From Acanthococcus lagerstroemiae (lineage: Eukaryota > Arthropoda > Insecta > Hemiptera > Eriococcidae), in contig CM063109.1 of NCBI GenBank assembly GCA_031841125.1, forward strand, positions 10,702,321 through 10,766,320: a stretch of 64,000 nucleotides of DNA, read 5' to 3'. The notes under the pieces were generated by a model. It was given only the letters and a program-made list of their open reading frames with translations. It made no database searches and was not told where the DNA came from. Made by a program: the position numbers and the translations under genes. Below are positions 23,491-34,010 of the stretch, in pieces. Within the stretch, counting starts at the first letter, position 1; each line of letters starts with the position of its first letter.

Positions 23491-23786
23491 GGGTTTGCCT
23501 GCATCAGCTGGGTTTTTGAAACGTTCTGATTTCATCTCGCAGTTGAAGGGATCGAGGATGAAAACACAGCGTGATTTCCAATATTCAACACCCTGTCTAG
23601 CTATACTATCAGACTGTTGGATCTTATACAAGGCAATGGAGGACTCCGGAACGAAATGTACGAATATCGAGCGATTCTACACGTCTACTCCTATAAAGAG
23701 AAGTTGCTTTCTTCATCTTCAACGACGAGCCCCATCTATCAAGCTACCGCTCGAGGCGGTTGATGCGAGTACGATGGATCACTTAC
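23491..23786 (-). other. Start of intron 1 of the alpha2-like receptor gene
   Basis: Begins on the minus strand with the donor GTAAGTGATCC (23786 downward). I searched the left part of the window by eye for the short conserved second exon (NLK.Q..T...W) and for the Cys-loop exon and found neither. Confidence 0.6.
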
Positions 23787-23975
23787 CAACTCGATGAGCT
23801 GCGACAGCCTGAGCCCCAGCTTCACCATCACCGTGTCCGTATTATTCAATACCGGTCTGATGAGTCGGTTGTAGCTGCTGAGCAGATCATCGTACAATCG
23901 CTTCGCGTCCGGATTCGCCAGCACTCCGGTAAACGTGGCCAATATAATCAGCGGCAGCAGCATCGGTGTCAGCAT
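23787..23975 (-). CDS. nAChRalpha2: Nicotinic acetylcholine receptor alpha2-like subunit, exon 1
   Basis: First coding exon of a Cys-loop receptor subunit, a ligand-gated cation channel of neuronal membranes. Sixty-three codons: signal peptide [20 protein letters not shown], then the mature N-terminal helix [20 protein letters not shown] and the first beta strands ([20 protein letters not shown]), with an N-glycosylation sequon at NNT. The exon ends after a complete codon with donor GTAAGT at 23786, the same boundary and phase as exon 1 of the plus-strand gene at 25419. I chose the ATG at 23975 because the frame has a TAA at 23990-23988. The [16 protein letters not shown] signature resembles insect alpha2, as opposed to alpha1 ([18 protein letters not shown]). 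Subtype confidence is moderate from one exon. A possible 3' splice site (TTTTTCGATACACAG) ends at 23995, implying a 5' UTR intron. Confidence 0.85.
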
Positions 23976-25418
23976 CCGCAGCAGCACTTATCATCTGTGT
24001 ATCGAAAAAGCGTAATTTCCGCCGCAGAACTCGTCACATCGCGAATCGCTCACGTCTATCTTTTTTATTCGACACATCCGTTGCTCGTTTTCGCCGACCC
24101 GATAAGCGAGCCCCGCATTTTCATGAACACCAAATTATTATCGCTTTTCCACACATACACGGGCACATATTTCGATGTATGGAGAAGAAGAAGAAGAAGA
24201 AAAAAAAAGAAGAAAAAGTAGAGAAAAAAAAAAGAAAACATACACGCGATATCTCACTGCCTTTATTTTTTTCGCGAGTTAACGAGCGAACAGCACCGTA
24301 GCGGTGGCTGTATTGGGTAGCGCGTGTATTACCCCGAAAATTTTCGGGCTGCGATGCGCGCGCCGTCAGCTGTTCTCGGCGCCGGAGAAAAAGAAAAACG
24401 GGCGAGAGAAGAAAAACCAGGAAGGGGAGGAAAAAAGCAGCAGCAAGTCGAGAAAAGAAAAAACAAAAGCTCCGAAGACCAAAAAGAGCAACGGTCTGTC
24501 CGTTTTTAGTTGATTATATGCGTCGGCTGTGCGAACCATTTTCCATACATTTGGCCGCGGCGGCGTTGCCGGGTGGCGGGCCTCACGAACGGCTGGGGCG
24601 CCGGCGAGCCCACCGGATGCCAAGGGCGGGGGCCTTGACCCCCGACACAGGTTGACCTTTTCGGAGACAGCCGAGAATTTCGAAGGCGAAATACCCGCTT
24701 CGGTGGTCCATTGCCGGTGACGGAGTCGGCGGATATTTCGACGGGCGAACGCGGTATATTGTTTTCCAAATCGAAAGAGAGCGGGATAGGAGCCGATGTA
24801 GAATTGAACCAGAGCGAGAGGGTGCGAGATAGAGCCGAATGAGACGGAGCAAGAAGGCGAAATAAAATAAATAGACGCTGGGGCGTGTTTTGAAAATTAA
24901 ATATCGACTAACTGGAAGCTGAAATTCAGCGTTCGTTTGATTTCGCTACAACTCGGCGGCTACGAGCGCGTCGTCGGGCCGCGGCGCGGCGCTCGGCGAG
25001 AGGGGACGTCCGACACAGAATCGAAAACTCGGGACGCTGGAAGCAGTGAAAAGCTCATAAGTAGCGAAGGAACACTCGTACGGACAGGATTTTCGCGGAC
25101 GGGGTGGGGTCATCGTGTGTACAAGAGAGCAGAAAAATATATCGCAAAATTATTCATTATCGTCACGATGTGTTTTATTTCGGTGGCCGTGTCGCTGGAT
25201 TCGATATTTACTCGTAACGAGGTGCACCTGTTATAGGTGTATGTGTACTCCGTCATGAGATCTAATCTTCACGACGTTCTTCCGACGTAAGTAGACCACG
25301 AATATGTGCCAAAAGCTTTTCGCTCTGTCTCGATCGAAGTCGAGCTAAATCGCTGGCGGATTTTTTTGTTTTTATATCGTGATTTTTCCCCCCATTTTGT
25401 GCGCAGCGATGCCGAAAG
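23976..25418. promoter_or_regulatory. Probable bidirectional promoter region between two nAChR genes
   Basis: The two receptor start codons are 1,443 bp apart and face away from each other. The middle (about 24500-25060) is clearly richer in G+C and CpG (CGGCGGCG, GGGCCGCGGCGCGGCG) than the flanking AT-rich DNA, as expected for a promoter. The purine run GAAGAAGAAG... (24180-24240) lies on the alpha2 side. Likely 5' UTR 3' splice sites occur near both genes (about 23995 minus, 25406 plus), so the transcription starts probably lie within this segment. No convincing TATA box recognised. Confidence 0.6.
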
Positions 25419-25619
25419 ATGGAAATTAGAATCTTGGCTGTGTTTTGGCTGCTGCAGCTGATTAACGGTTCCGTTATCGTGACGCAAGCGAACCCGGAGG
25501 CCAGACGGTTGTACGATGATCTACTCACCAACTACAATCGACTCATAAGACCGGTTGGCAACAATTCGGACAGGTTGACCGTGAAGATGGGGCTGCGACT
25601 GTCGCAGCTTATCGAAGTG
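25419..25619 (+). CDS. nAChRalpha1: Nicotinic acetylcholine receptor alpha1-like subunit, exon 1
   Basis: Starts the plus-strand receptor gene. The 67 codons give a signal peptide ([20 protein letters not shown], cleavage probably near VTQA/NPE), the N-terminal helix [20 protein letters not shown] and strand sequence [20 protein letters not shown]. The product is a subunit of the cation-selective acetylcholine-gated channel at insect cholinergic synapses, a known neonicotinoid target family. Donor GTGAGT at 25620, phase 0. The ATG at 25419 has A at -3 and G at +4. A probable 3' splice site (TTTTGTGCGCAG, ends 25406) lies just upstream, and a 7-codon upstream ORF (25409-25429) overlaps the start. 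The alpha1 assignment rests mainly on exons 4-5 ([27 protein letters not shown]). Residues of the whole visible protein are numbered 1-504. Confidence 0.93.
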
Positions 25620-26596
25620 GTGAGTACCTCAGTGATTACCCTCCGTGGCCGATGATCGCGATCTTCCAGCGCCCGAAGAGGTTTCGCCGTAATCCCAGCG
25701 ATAGCGCCTTCGAAACCAGTTCCGTTTACGGGCGCACATTGGTGTTGTTGAAGTTGCCTACCGATCGCCGTAAATATGCCGAAGGTGAAGAAGTGGAGGG
25801 AATCTGAAACTTCCCGGCGAATCCGTTTGGTTGTGATGCTCGTTCACCCCTCGGCATGTAGGACTCCAATGTTCCTCCGTTACCAAATTTTGGCGGATAT
25901 TTGAAAGTAATTTGGGTTCTAGTTGAGGACTAAAATTTTGCTCGAACAGGACAGACAGCTGTGGAAGTTCAGTTGTGCTGGGGACGTTCCCATGCGCTCT
26001 CGAGTCGTTCTCAGAAATCAAATTATTTTACTCGAATGAATTTCCTTTGCATTTAGAAATGCAGCCAGGTGTTAACCCCGAGTAACTTCTAACGCTCCCG
26101 AGTCTAGAGAAGGAAGTAAGTTACCAAAATTCTATGGAAATTGCTAACATGATTCAATTTTCGGTGTTTTACGCCTATTTTCATTTATTACTAGTGGTGC
26201 AGAAGCCGGAAGGCGGGGGGAGTTTCCTCCCATTCATGAAGGGGGCGCAGTAGTATCATTTTGCCGTCAGTTTCAACGAGGGAAATTGCAAGTTCGCTTA
26301 CACGAAACCAGTGGTGCGGTGACCCCCTTTAGCTTCCGAAGAGATCCCCCTAAAAATTTAACAGTTTGCCCCCTCCCCCTGTAGGAAACCGGAAGTGGGA
26401 AGGATTTAACAATTTTACATGAATTATCTTTACGAATGCCGGCATGAAGCTTGTGATAAGTGGAATTACAAAATCGTTGTGCTGAGTCGAGTTTTCTCAT
26501 TTTAAATCGCATCGAGCACAGATACGACATGAAATAAACAAACTTAAATTGACCAAAGAAATTGAAAAGGCATCGAAATAGAGATTATTGGTCACT
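25620..26596 (+). other. Intron 1 of nAChRalpha1, first part
   Basis: Intron 1 spans 25620-47068 (21,449 bp). This first kilobase has no recognisable gene. Short C/G runs near 26210 and 26370 with AAACCGGAAG-type inverted motifs hint at a worn MITE. Confidence 0.5.
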
Positions 26597-27342
26597 AGGG
26601 ATGGGATTTTTATGTCATAAAAAACGTGTTTTATGTGCATAATTTATGTTTTTCGCGGTCTGAAATAAGTAAAAAGTATTCCTAAAAATCCGACAGTATG
26701 CCAAAATATGTTCGAAAGGGGAGGGGGGGGGGTATGGGTATCAAAATTCAGGGTTTTTGAATTTTTGAAGGAGAACAATAATACGACAAAATCAAGACGA
26801 AAACTTCATTCATTTATTTGAAAAATGTAAGAAAGAAAAAACAAATGTTTAAAACATATTATTTTAATATTGTAAAATAAGCGATCACCATATTATGCAT
26901 TCTAATTGTCTCGATGGTCATACGCTGGCGTTTTTCTCAAAAGAAAACCCTTATACACGCTCAACGATCGTTCCACTTCGCAAGAGACAATAGAAAATCA
27001 CCGAAAAAATACCAATTTTTTCCTCACAGGAGCAAATCTTGTCAAAAAGTCAATTTTTCAATTTTTTTTTGTTTTTGAAAAAGTGGATTTTCGAGTATTT
27101 TGCGAAAAATGTCGTGAAAAATGGAAAAAAAGGGTACAATATGCTCAAAATATGTCGAAGAACGTGTAAAAACACCAAAAATATGTAAATGTATGCTTTT
27201 TACGAAAAAAAAAAGAGTAAAAATATGCTCATACAAATTGGGCTTATTTTACTCGGAATTTTATGAATCGCAAAGATATTGTAAATACTCCTACCAGCAA
27301 TCAACCAGAAAAAATATGTAAAAACATAAAAATCCCATCCTT
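26597..27342. mobile_element. hAT-like MITE (AGGGATGGGATTTTTATG ends)
   Basis: Left AGGGATGGGATTTTTATG and right CATAAAAATCCCATCCTT form inverted ends. The flanks ATTGGTCACT (26587-26596) and ATTAGTCACT (27343-27352) are a near-perfect duplication. The interior is ATATGC-rich and related to 17254-20360. Short ORFs inside have no recognisable domain. Confidence 0.75.
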
Positions 27343-28204
27343 ATTAGTCACTTACTTTGATTACTGCGTCAAATATTTGAACCGACTCCGATTTGAGCCT
27401 CTAAAATTCAAATTTAACTCAAGAAGTCTAGCATTTTTCAAATATTAATACTCTAAATGGAGCATACTGAAAAGTATGAAGTCAATTTCAAAATCAAAAA
27501 CTATGGAAACACCTTGTTACTTTTATCAATCTGCTTTTTATTTTTCATTCTACTAATTGCGTCTTGGGGGAGAGGGATTTCTTTCCCTAAAGGAGTGTTT
27601 TTTTTCGTAGATTTAAATTCACCCCAGTATGACATTTGAAGTCAAAATTTCAATTTCAGTTACAATTTATTATTCTCCAAAAATAAGTAAAATAAGTACA
27701 GTACTGAATAGAAAAAATTGTAAGTAAAGTGGAGTTTCTTACAGGAAGATTTTTCAAATCTATGTATGTATAACTCCACATGCCTCCTCCTCCCCAAAGA
27801 ATCATTAATTTAGAGCTTGAATGGGATCCATGATCTGTATCTCTCAAGTTCATAGGCTGACATGGTCCGGGTACTTCAGTCTTGAAGGGAACTTCGTACA
27901 GACCAGAAAAACTAAAAGCCCACAGGAGAAGGAAAACTCTGACAGATAAACCCCAATGAAGGCAAAAGGAAACTACATCAGTATTCTTCCCTGGATGCGT
28001 CTCCACCACAATAATAATTATAGTGGCAACTCACGAAGTAAATAATAATTCCGGACGTTAAAATTCCCTCATTCGGATGTCCGGGCGGAGACTCGCCTAG
28101 AGAAAAACTATCAGAATTGGTAATAAGTATATGGAAGTTAAGGGCACTTAATGGGATAGGCAAAATTATTTTTAGTGTCCATTTCGGAGTGTGAGTGAAC
28201 TTGG
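27343..28204. other. Intronic, nothing recognised
   Basis: AT-rich, no domain-bearing ORF. Immediately right of it begins the inverted Penelope-like pair. Confidence 0.4.
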
Positions 28205-28290
28205 TAAATATTCCATTTGTAGGGTCTGCCAATTCAGTTTTTCTTCTGTACCCCAGAGTGCTTTCGACTGTTGTGCAATCATCAGTGGAG

Positions 28291-28547
28291 CAGTAGCGTA
28301 AATACGGGGGGGGGGGATTTGGGGACAACCCCCTCCAGAACCCTTTAAAAACAGGTAATATTTTTTTCCGGAAAGTATTTGTCATCTCAAATTCGACCAT
28401 TCGAATTTTTTTTGCTTATCTGAACGATTCTTTTTACTTAACCAGTTTGTTTCTTTTTTTGAACTTGGTGAAAAAATATACCTACTTTTTATTCTATGAT
28501 TTGAATCCCCCCCCCCCCCCCAGAAGGAATGAGTAGTTATGCTACTG
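28291..28547. mobile_element. hAT-like MITE inserted in the left Penelope arm
   Basis: Ends CAGTAGCGTAAATA and TAGTTATGCTACTG; perfect 8-bp duplication CAGTGGAG at 28283-28290 and 28548-28555. Contains a G run (28310) and a C run (28508), as in the other MITEs here. The uninterrupted right arm at about 29275 (CTCCACTG) shows the empty site. Confidence 0.88.
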
Positions 28548-28714
28548 CAGTGGAGTACCTTAAATGAGACTTGTCTCTTGTGGTACTGTGGTCATAGTCG
28601 AGAGTAGTACCGTATGGTGAACCTGTTTATTCGTGTGCTCCTATTGGTTGTCTGTGATTGTGCAGTCTGTCCAATCCGTGGGTGTTATGTTATTAGTTGG
28701 AATAAGTTCTCGCT

Positions 28715-28981
28715 TTAGAAGTTAGTTGTTGTGTTTATTAGGTTGTTTTGTTTTGTTTTTGCCCTTATTATTTCTAGTTGTTTTTTTAATTTTCTTCTTC
28801 TTGTGTTGTTTTCTATGTGTAGGATTTTGTACTTTTCTGCCAATTTGTCATTGTTATGTCCCTGGTCATTGCAGTGTTTTCCAAACAGTGATTTGTCATT
28901 ATTTAGCTTCTGTGATTTTTCATGCTCTGTGATTCTGGTTGTTTGGAAAATACTGCAATAACTTGGACATAATAATGACAA
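28715..28981 (-). pseudogene. Penelope-like GIY-YIG region C-terminal fragment
   Basis: An 88-codon open frame. FGKHCNDQGHNND, then KYKILHIENNTRRRKLKKQ, resembles the segment H...(T/N)GH......ILH.E....R...E.LEI at the C-terminus of Penelope-like proteins. No N-terminal reverse transcriptase is present. The same sequence inverted on the right (28940-29100) is frameshifted. Family placement is by motif only. Confidence 0.5.
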
Positions 28982-29741
28982 ATTGACAGAAAGTACAAAA
29001 TCCTACACATAGAAAACAACACAAGAAGAAGAAAATTAAAAAAACAACTAGAAATAATAAAAGCAAAAATAAAACAAAACAACTTAATAAACACAACAAC
29101 TAGGTATAACTTCCAAAGCGAGAACTTATTCCAACTAATAACATAACGCCCATGGATTGGACAGACTGCACAATCACAGACAACCAATAGGAGCACACGA
29201 CTAAACAGGTTCACCATATGGTACTACTCTCGACTATGACCACAGGACCACAAGAGACAAGTCTCATTTAAGATACTCCACTGATGATGGCGTAACAGCC
29301 GAAAGCGTTCTGGACTACAGAAGAAGAAAAAGTGAATTGGCACAACCTACAAATGGAATGAAAATATTAAAATTACATACAACAAGAATTAGTGAAGTGA
29401 GATAACCAGAAGAAAATTATTTTTGCATGGCGGAGTATAGAATAATTAATACAGCAGCAAAAAAAAAAAAAAAATGGACAAGCAGACGTAAGTTATGTAT
29501 TTATTACAATACACAACAGCCAAAGAACCACAAAAACTAGAACGGTCGATTCTAGAAGTATTTTTCACGCTAAATTAAATGCCGTTCTTTGTTTTTCTGA
29601 ATTCTCTTCTTTCTTCGTAAATTCATTCTGAATATTACCCCTTATTTCCCTCTTTTGTTTGAAATATTAAGGAATGTGGTGACACTGTATGCACTACGGA
29701 ACGTTAATCCACCAACACAGGTGTGTGAACCAGTAAATGTT

Positions 29742-30247
29742 TAGAGATGCAAATTATCGGACATTTTCGTTATCAATAACTATCGATAGTTTTGGATGGA
29801 AATATCGATAGTTATCGATAGTATTGATAGTTTTTGCACCGAAGCGAAACCATCCAAATAATGCAACGAAATGACAAAGAGGCTGCTAAAGTTGCATTCA
29901 GCTATTGTAGAGACTAGAGAGACTGTCCTGTTTTACATCTAATCCATTATGCTACTGATAAAATTTGTACAGCCTACAGTGTACAGGATTAAATTTTATG
30001 TACATTTTAGTACATCAATTCCGTCTTGTGACATTTCTATTACTGAGGAGCTAACTCACTCCACAAATCCGAGAGAATATTACTTCTAAAAAAAAAAGAA
30101 TGACGAATTTTTATGTACAAACTGCAACAATTTTATGATGATTGATGAAACACGATCAGCCGATAGTTTCTCCGTTATCGATAGTTAAGATAGTTACATA
30201 CTGTCGATACCTAGTTATCGATAGTATCGATAACTTTTGCATCTCTA
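29742..30247. mobile_element. TATCGATA-rich MITE, copy 2
   Basis: Ends TAGAGATGCAAATTATCGG and GATAACTTTTGCATCTCTA. Both subterminal regions are packed with ATCGATA and TATCGATAG. The middle matches 7816-8292 in the opposite orientation (TGCACCGAAGCGAAAC, CAACGAAATGACAAAGAGGC). Duplication not clear. Confidence 0.75.
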
Positions 30248-30301
30248 ATGTGTATGGGTGATTTGATATCAAAGATCCAAGGTTTATAAAACTAGAAAAG
30301 G

Positions 30302-31500
30302 TTGACTCATTCGAGTAGGCAACCCGCGACAATTCTTATACCAAACATAGTGGGAGAATATATTATGAGAATCTCAGCTAAATCAGTATCTTTAGTGATA
30401 GTCCAAGTTTATAGGCCAACAGGAAGTTATGGTGAAGAAAAAGTAGAAAAAATTTATGAAAAAATGAATGAAGTATTAAGCAAGGTAAAAGGAAAAGAAA
30501 ATTTAGTTACAATCGGAGGTTGGAACCCCAGAGTAGGAAAAAAAAAGAAGAAGGAATATGCGGGGAACGTGGTTTAGGAGAGCGAAATGAAAGAGAGTCG
30601 AGCTCATAAGATTATTTGGAGAATATAAATTATAGTTATTGGAAACACTCTGTTTAGAAGTCATGAGAGCTGAAAATATACTTGGAAAAGCCCAGGAGAT
30701 GAAAGAAGATATCAAATAGATTAATACGAGAAGGAGATATAAAAATCAAATACCGGATTGTACGACATACCCAAGAGCGGATGTAGATAGTGATCACAAT
30801 GAAATAAAGGTTTAAATTTTAAAAATATGAATAAGCAGAAAGTGAAAACAAGATGGAATTTGGAGTTATTGAAAGAGACAAAGAAAAGATAAGAATATTC
30901 ATCAAAAAGAAAAAAGAACTTTGTAAATTACCGGGAGGAAATGATATTGAAGGGGAGTGGATAGCATTAAAAAAAATAATAAATCCGGCTGGAAAGAAGA
31001 AAATAGGTACTTAAATAACAGAAAGGAGAAAATCATGGATGAAAAGTGAGATATTAGAGTTGATGGAAGAAAAAATAAAGTATAAATAAGCCAATGATAG
31101 AGAAAGTAAGGACAAATATAAGGCTTTAAGAAATCGAATAGAGAGAGAGAATGTAAAAAGGCAAAAGAAAAATAGGCTTATCAGAATTGTGAGAAAATTG
31201 AGAAGCAAATGAAAGCAGGCCCGATCAGATATTTAATAAAATAAAACGATACTCTTTGGAACACGAAGAAAAATAAAAAATAATTTAAAGTACGAAAAAG
31301 GAAAATTATTAAATTCTAAAAAAGTCAAATTATACAATAGCTGTGTTGTTCCTGCTCTTTGCTACGGATCTCAGACTTCGGCATTGGGGGGAGAAGACAA
31401 AAACAAATCACAGACAACGCAGAATAAGATAGAAAAATCTATGCTAAACATAAAACAAAGGGCAAAATAAGAGTAAAACAAATTAAAAAACGGTTAACGG
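30302..31500 (+). pseudogene. Non-LTR retrotransposon relic, endonuclease and C-terminal pieces
   Basis: The plus-strand frame 30302-30577 has VIVQVYRPTGSYGEE.. VEKIYEKMNEVL.. NLVTIGGWNPRVG, the middle of an APE-type endonuclease (VYAPT ... GDWN.K.G). DVDSDHNE near 30785 is the terminal endonuclease SDH motif. At 31330-31420 there is an RT C-terminal block (VVPALCYGSQTSAL ... TTQNKIEKSMLNIK). Stops interrupt every block. Confidence 0.6.
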
Positions 31501-32256
31501 AAAATTACAATACAGTGGAAACAAGTTTAAATAAATTATTGTTTTCCGTTCCATATCGCATGAGATCTTCACTGGATACGGAGAAAAACAACGAGAATTA
31601 CAAAAATCGCAAAATCAAAACTAAAATTATGAACACCAAAAATCCACAAACATAAACAAAACTCTTCCTCACCTTACGGATCCCTCACCAATCGTAGGTT
31701 CGCTATTCATTTTTTCAATTTTACTTCGAATGTATTTTTCCAACGGTTCTCCTCAAGTCTCACTCGAGTGTTTTTCAGACCAGAGTCAATTTCACCTTCA
31801 TGTAGCTGATGTGGAATAAGGAAAAATTTGACTCCATCAAAATGTCCTTACCTTTTTCTGCTCTTCCCCTTGATAACGCAATCTTCCTCCACCTCTTCCG
31901 GTAGTACGACCCGTATCCAAATTATTTTCACTTTTCTGGACCCCCTTGGTTCTAAAGATCCAGAGACGTAATCAGAACTTTTTTTTGTTAAAGGCTGAAA
32001 TTGAGAAATAATACTGCTATTGTACATTTGGTTAGTATAGGGTGGACTTTATTAGTCCTTGGAGAAACAAGTCAACTTGGTCCATTTTTGATGGATAAAT
32101 TCAAAGTCTATGCCTGTCGGATCAAATATCTAATGCAAAATTTTGATGAATTGTACTAATTTTAGGTTCAAAAATTTCAATTTTGGATCCATAGCGGGAT
32201 CAGAACAAAAATCTGATTTATTATTTGAATTCAGTAAGCCAATGAACCTTATTTTC

Positions 32257-32287
<31 letters not shown>

Positions 32288-33030
32288 CTGATCAGGGCCT
32301 GGATTTGTAGGCAATTTAGTGTATTGAGATTTTTTCAACGAATCAGGAAATTCTGAAACCAATAAGCTGACATTGATATGGCCTTTCTTGGACTATTTTC
32401 CTTTAAAAATAACATTTTCGCCTAAAACTGATATTTTTAGAGACATTTTCAGAGTTTTTCGGGTAGAAATACAATTTTTAAAACTATTCTGTCAATTTTT
32501 AATATTTTGAAAAAAAATTTATTTTCAATTTTTTTTAGGAAAATACGTGTCTTTTACGAGACACGTAGTGGTTATTTTATATGCTTTCGTACCCTAATAA
32601 AAAAAATTTCCACGACCATTTCTATTAACAACATGGCTGCAGACTGTAAATGTCAACCACTGAATTCGTGTCGGTGAGCGTGTCAGGAGGGGAGGGGGAG
32701 CCTTACGGTTTTCGCTCAAGTATACCCAGTAGTAAAAGCATATAAAATGCTAAAACCCCTGACGTCTCGGAGCTAATAATGCTCGAAATGGCGCTGGCTT
32801 CGTGTCAGGGGGAGCGTGTCGAAAGGGGGCGTTACGTCTTTCACCCAAGCACACATATACCCCTGGCTGGAGGAAATAAATTTCCATGGAAATTTATAAA
32901 CACGATTTTCGCTTAAGTATACTCAGTAGTATGACGTCATAGTAACAGGAGTGTCACGGGTGGTAATGGGGGGGGGGTTGCTGGGGAGCGTTATGGTTTT
33001 CGTTGAAGTATACCCAGTAGTAAAAGCATA
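31501..33030. other. Intronic, repeat-rich, no gene
   Basis: Holds a (GAT)n microsatellite at 32263-32287. A partly duplicated block (GTATACCCAGTAGTAAAAGCATATAAA) occurs at about 32718 and 33008, the second copy leading into LINE sequence. Confidence 0.55.
32263..32287. repeat. (GAT)n microsatellite
   Basis: About eight GAT/ATG units in the long intron of nAChRalpha1. Confidence 0.9.
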
Positions 33031-34010
33031 TAAATTGCTAAAAGACAAAGAAAAAGACGGGTTAGATATGTTGAAAAACTGTATAAATGTACGGAAAGAG
33101 AAGATAGTGTCGAGGATGAAGAAAATGGAGGTCCTATTTCGGGATCGGAATTTAATAAAGCTCTGAAAGGAATAAAGGTAGTTAAAGCAGAAGAAGTTGA
33201 TCAAATGGCTAGCGAGTTGTTGAGGAATGCAGAAGAAGTAGTTTCTAAAAATGTATATGAATTAATTTGCAGAATGTATAAGGAAGGAGAAATTCCAATA
33301 AATTTCTAGGAAAGCAGGTTAATTATGATCCCTAAAAAGCAGGAGCAAGCATATGTGAAGATTATCGCACGTATCACAGATTTGAGCAAGGATAATAAAT
33401 AAGAAAATACCTACAAAATAAAATGGAAGAAAAGTTGGGAGAAGATCAGTTTGGATTCAGAAAAACAAAATCATATAAATATGGAAAGGGAAGGTGAAAA
33501 AATAATGGAGGTCAAAGAATTAAATATTTAGGTAGACTGATAACGTAACCTGGAAGATTTAACACAGAAATGAAGAGAGTAAAATAGAACAAGCTAAGGC
33601 AATTTTTTTTTTTTTTAATCGTCAAAAAGGGACACATTTAGGGCAAATATAAATTTAAAAGTAAGACTGAGATTTCTTCGAACTTATAATTGGAACATAG
33701 CATTGTATGGATATGAGACCTGGACAATGGGAACACAAGAATGAAGAAGGATATAGAAGCTTTTGAAGTGTGGTGTTATCGAAGAATGTTGAAATTCAAA
33801 TGGACTGAGAAGACCCGGAGTAAGGAAGTATTGAGGCGAATAGGAAGGACAAGAGAAATTTGACATATATCGTAAAGAGAAGAACTGAAATGATGAGTCA
33901 TAACATAAGACATCCAGGGATATTGTTATTACTGCTAGAAGGAATGGTTGAGGGAAAGAACTGGAAAGAAGGCAAAGAATGAGTCAGAAGAGCATATAAG
34001 GAAGGATACG
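33031..34010 (+). pseudogene. Non-LTR retrotransposon relic, reverse transcriptase pieces
   Basis: Plus-strand blocks: ISGSEFNKALKGIKVVKAEE.. (33133-33200), the start of an RT domain; ELICRMYKEGEIP near 33270; IMIPKK near 33325; RIKYLGRLIT near 33515; ALYGYETWTMG near 33690-33730. Each is in a different frame or followed by stops. The order matches a decayed LINE of the same broad type as 1285-4690. Confidence 0.6.

Larger units (their letters stand above)
28205..29362. mobile_element. Penelope-like element: two 3' ends in inverted arrangement
   Basis: The segment is a large palindrome centred near 28915. The left arm (28205-28900, minus a 265-bp insertion and its duplication) and the right arm (28930-29362) are each about 430 bp and closely match as reverse complements. 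Both arms run outward from a coding tail to an end near ATTCCATTTGTAGG. The minus-strand frame 28981-28715 (KHCNDQGHNNDKLAEKYKIL ... TRRRKLKKQLEIIRAK) resembles the C-terminus of Penelope-like proteins around the GIY-YIG endonuclease. Inverted or tandem partial copies are common in that class. A right-arm-only copy lies at 35911-36098. Confidence 0.6.

Noticed and set aside
1..23780. Further exons of the alpha2-like receptor
   Set aside because: No minus-strand match to the short second exon, the [10 protein letters not shown] exon or the Cys-loop exon was found by eye. A translated search with insect alpha2 proteins would settle it.
23739..23987. Longer alpha2-like frame starting at 23987 and reading through 23786
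   Set aside because: The codon at 23987 is GTG with a stop directly before it, and the frame after 23787 is intron beginning GTAAGT. The ATG at 23975 with a signal peptide is the better start.
24300..24850. Long overlapping ORFs on both strands between the receptor genes
   Set aside because: The segment is CpG-rich and low in stop codons. No frame shows a domain, and the lysine/glutamate-rich strings come from purine-rich DNA.
29275..29320. Hammerhead-ribozyme-like core (CTGATGA...GAAA) near the Penelope-like end, repeated at 36015-36060 and, inverted, at 28235-28290
   Set aside because: Hammerheads are known in Penelope-like elements, and CTGATGA, a GGC/GCC stem and GAAA are present. However, stem II would need an extra unpaired U after CTGATGA, stem I does not pair with the sequence after the expected cleavage site, and one copy has GGAA. 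A covariance-model search over these three sites would decide.
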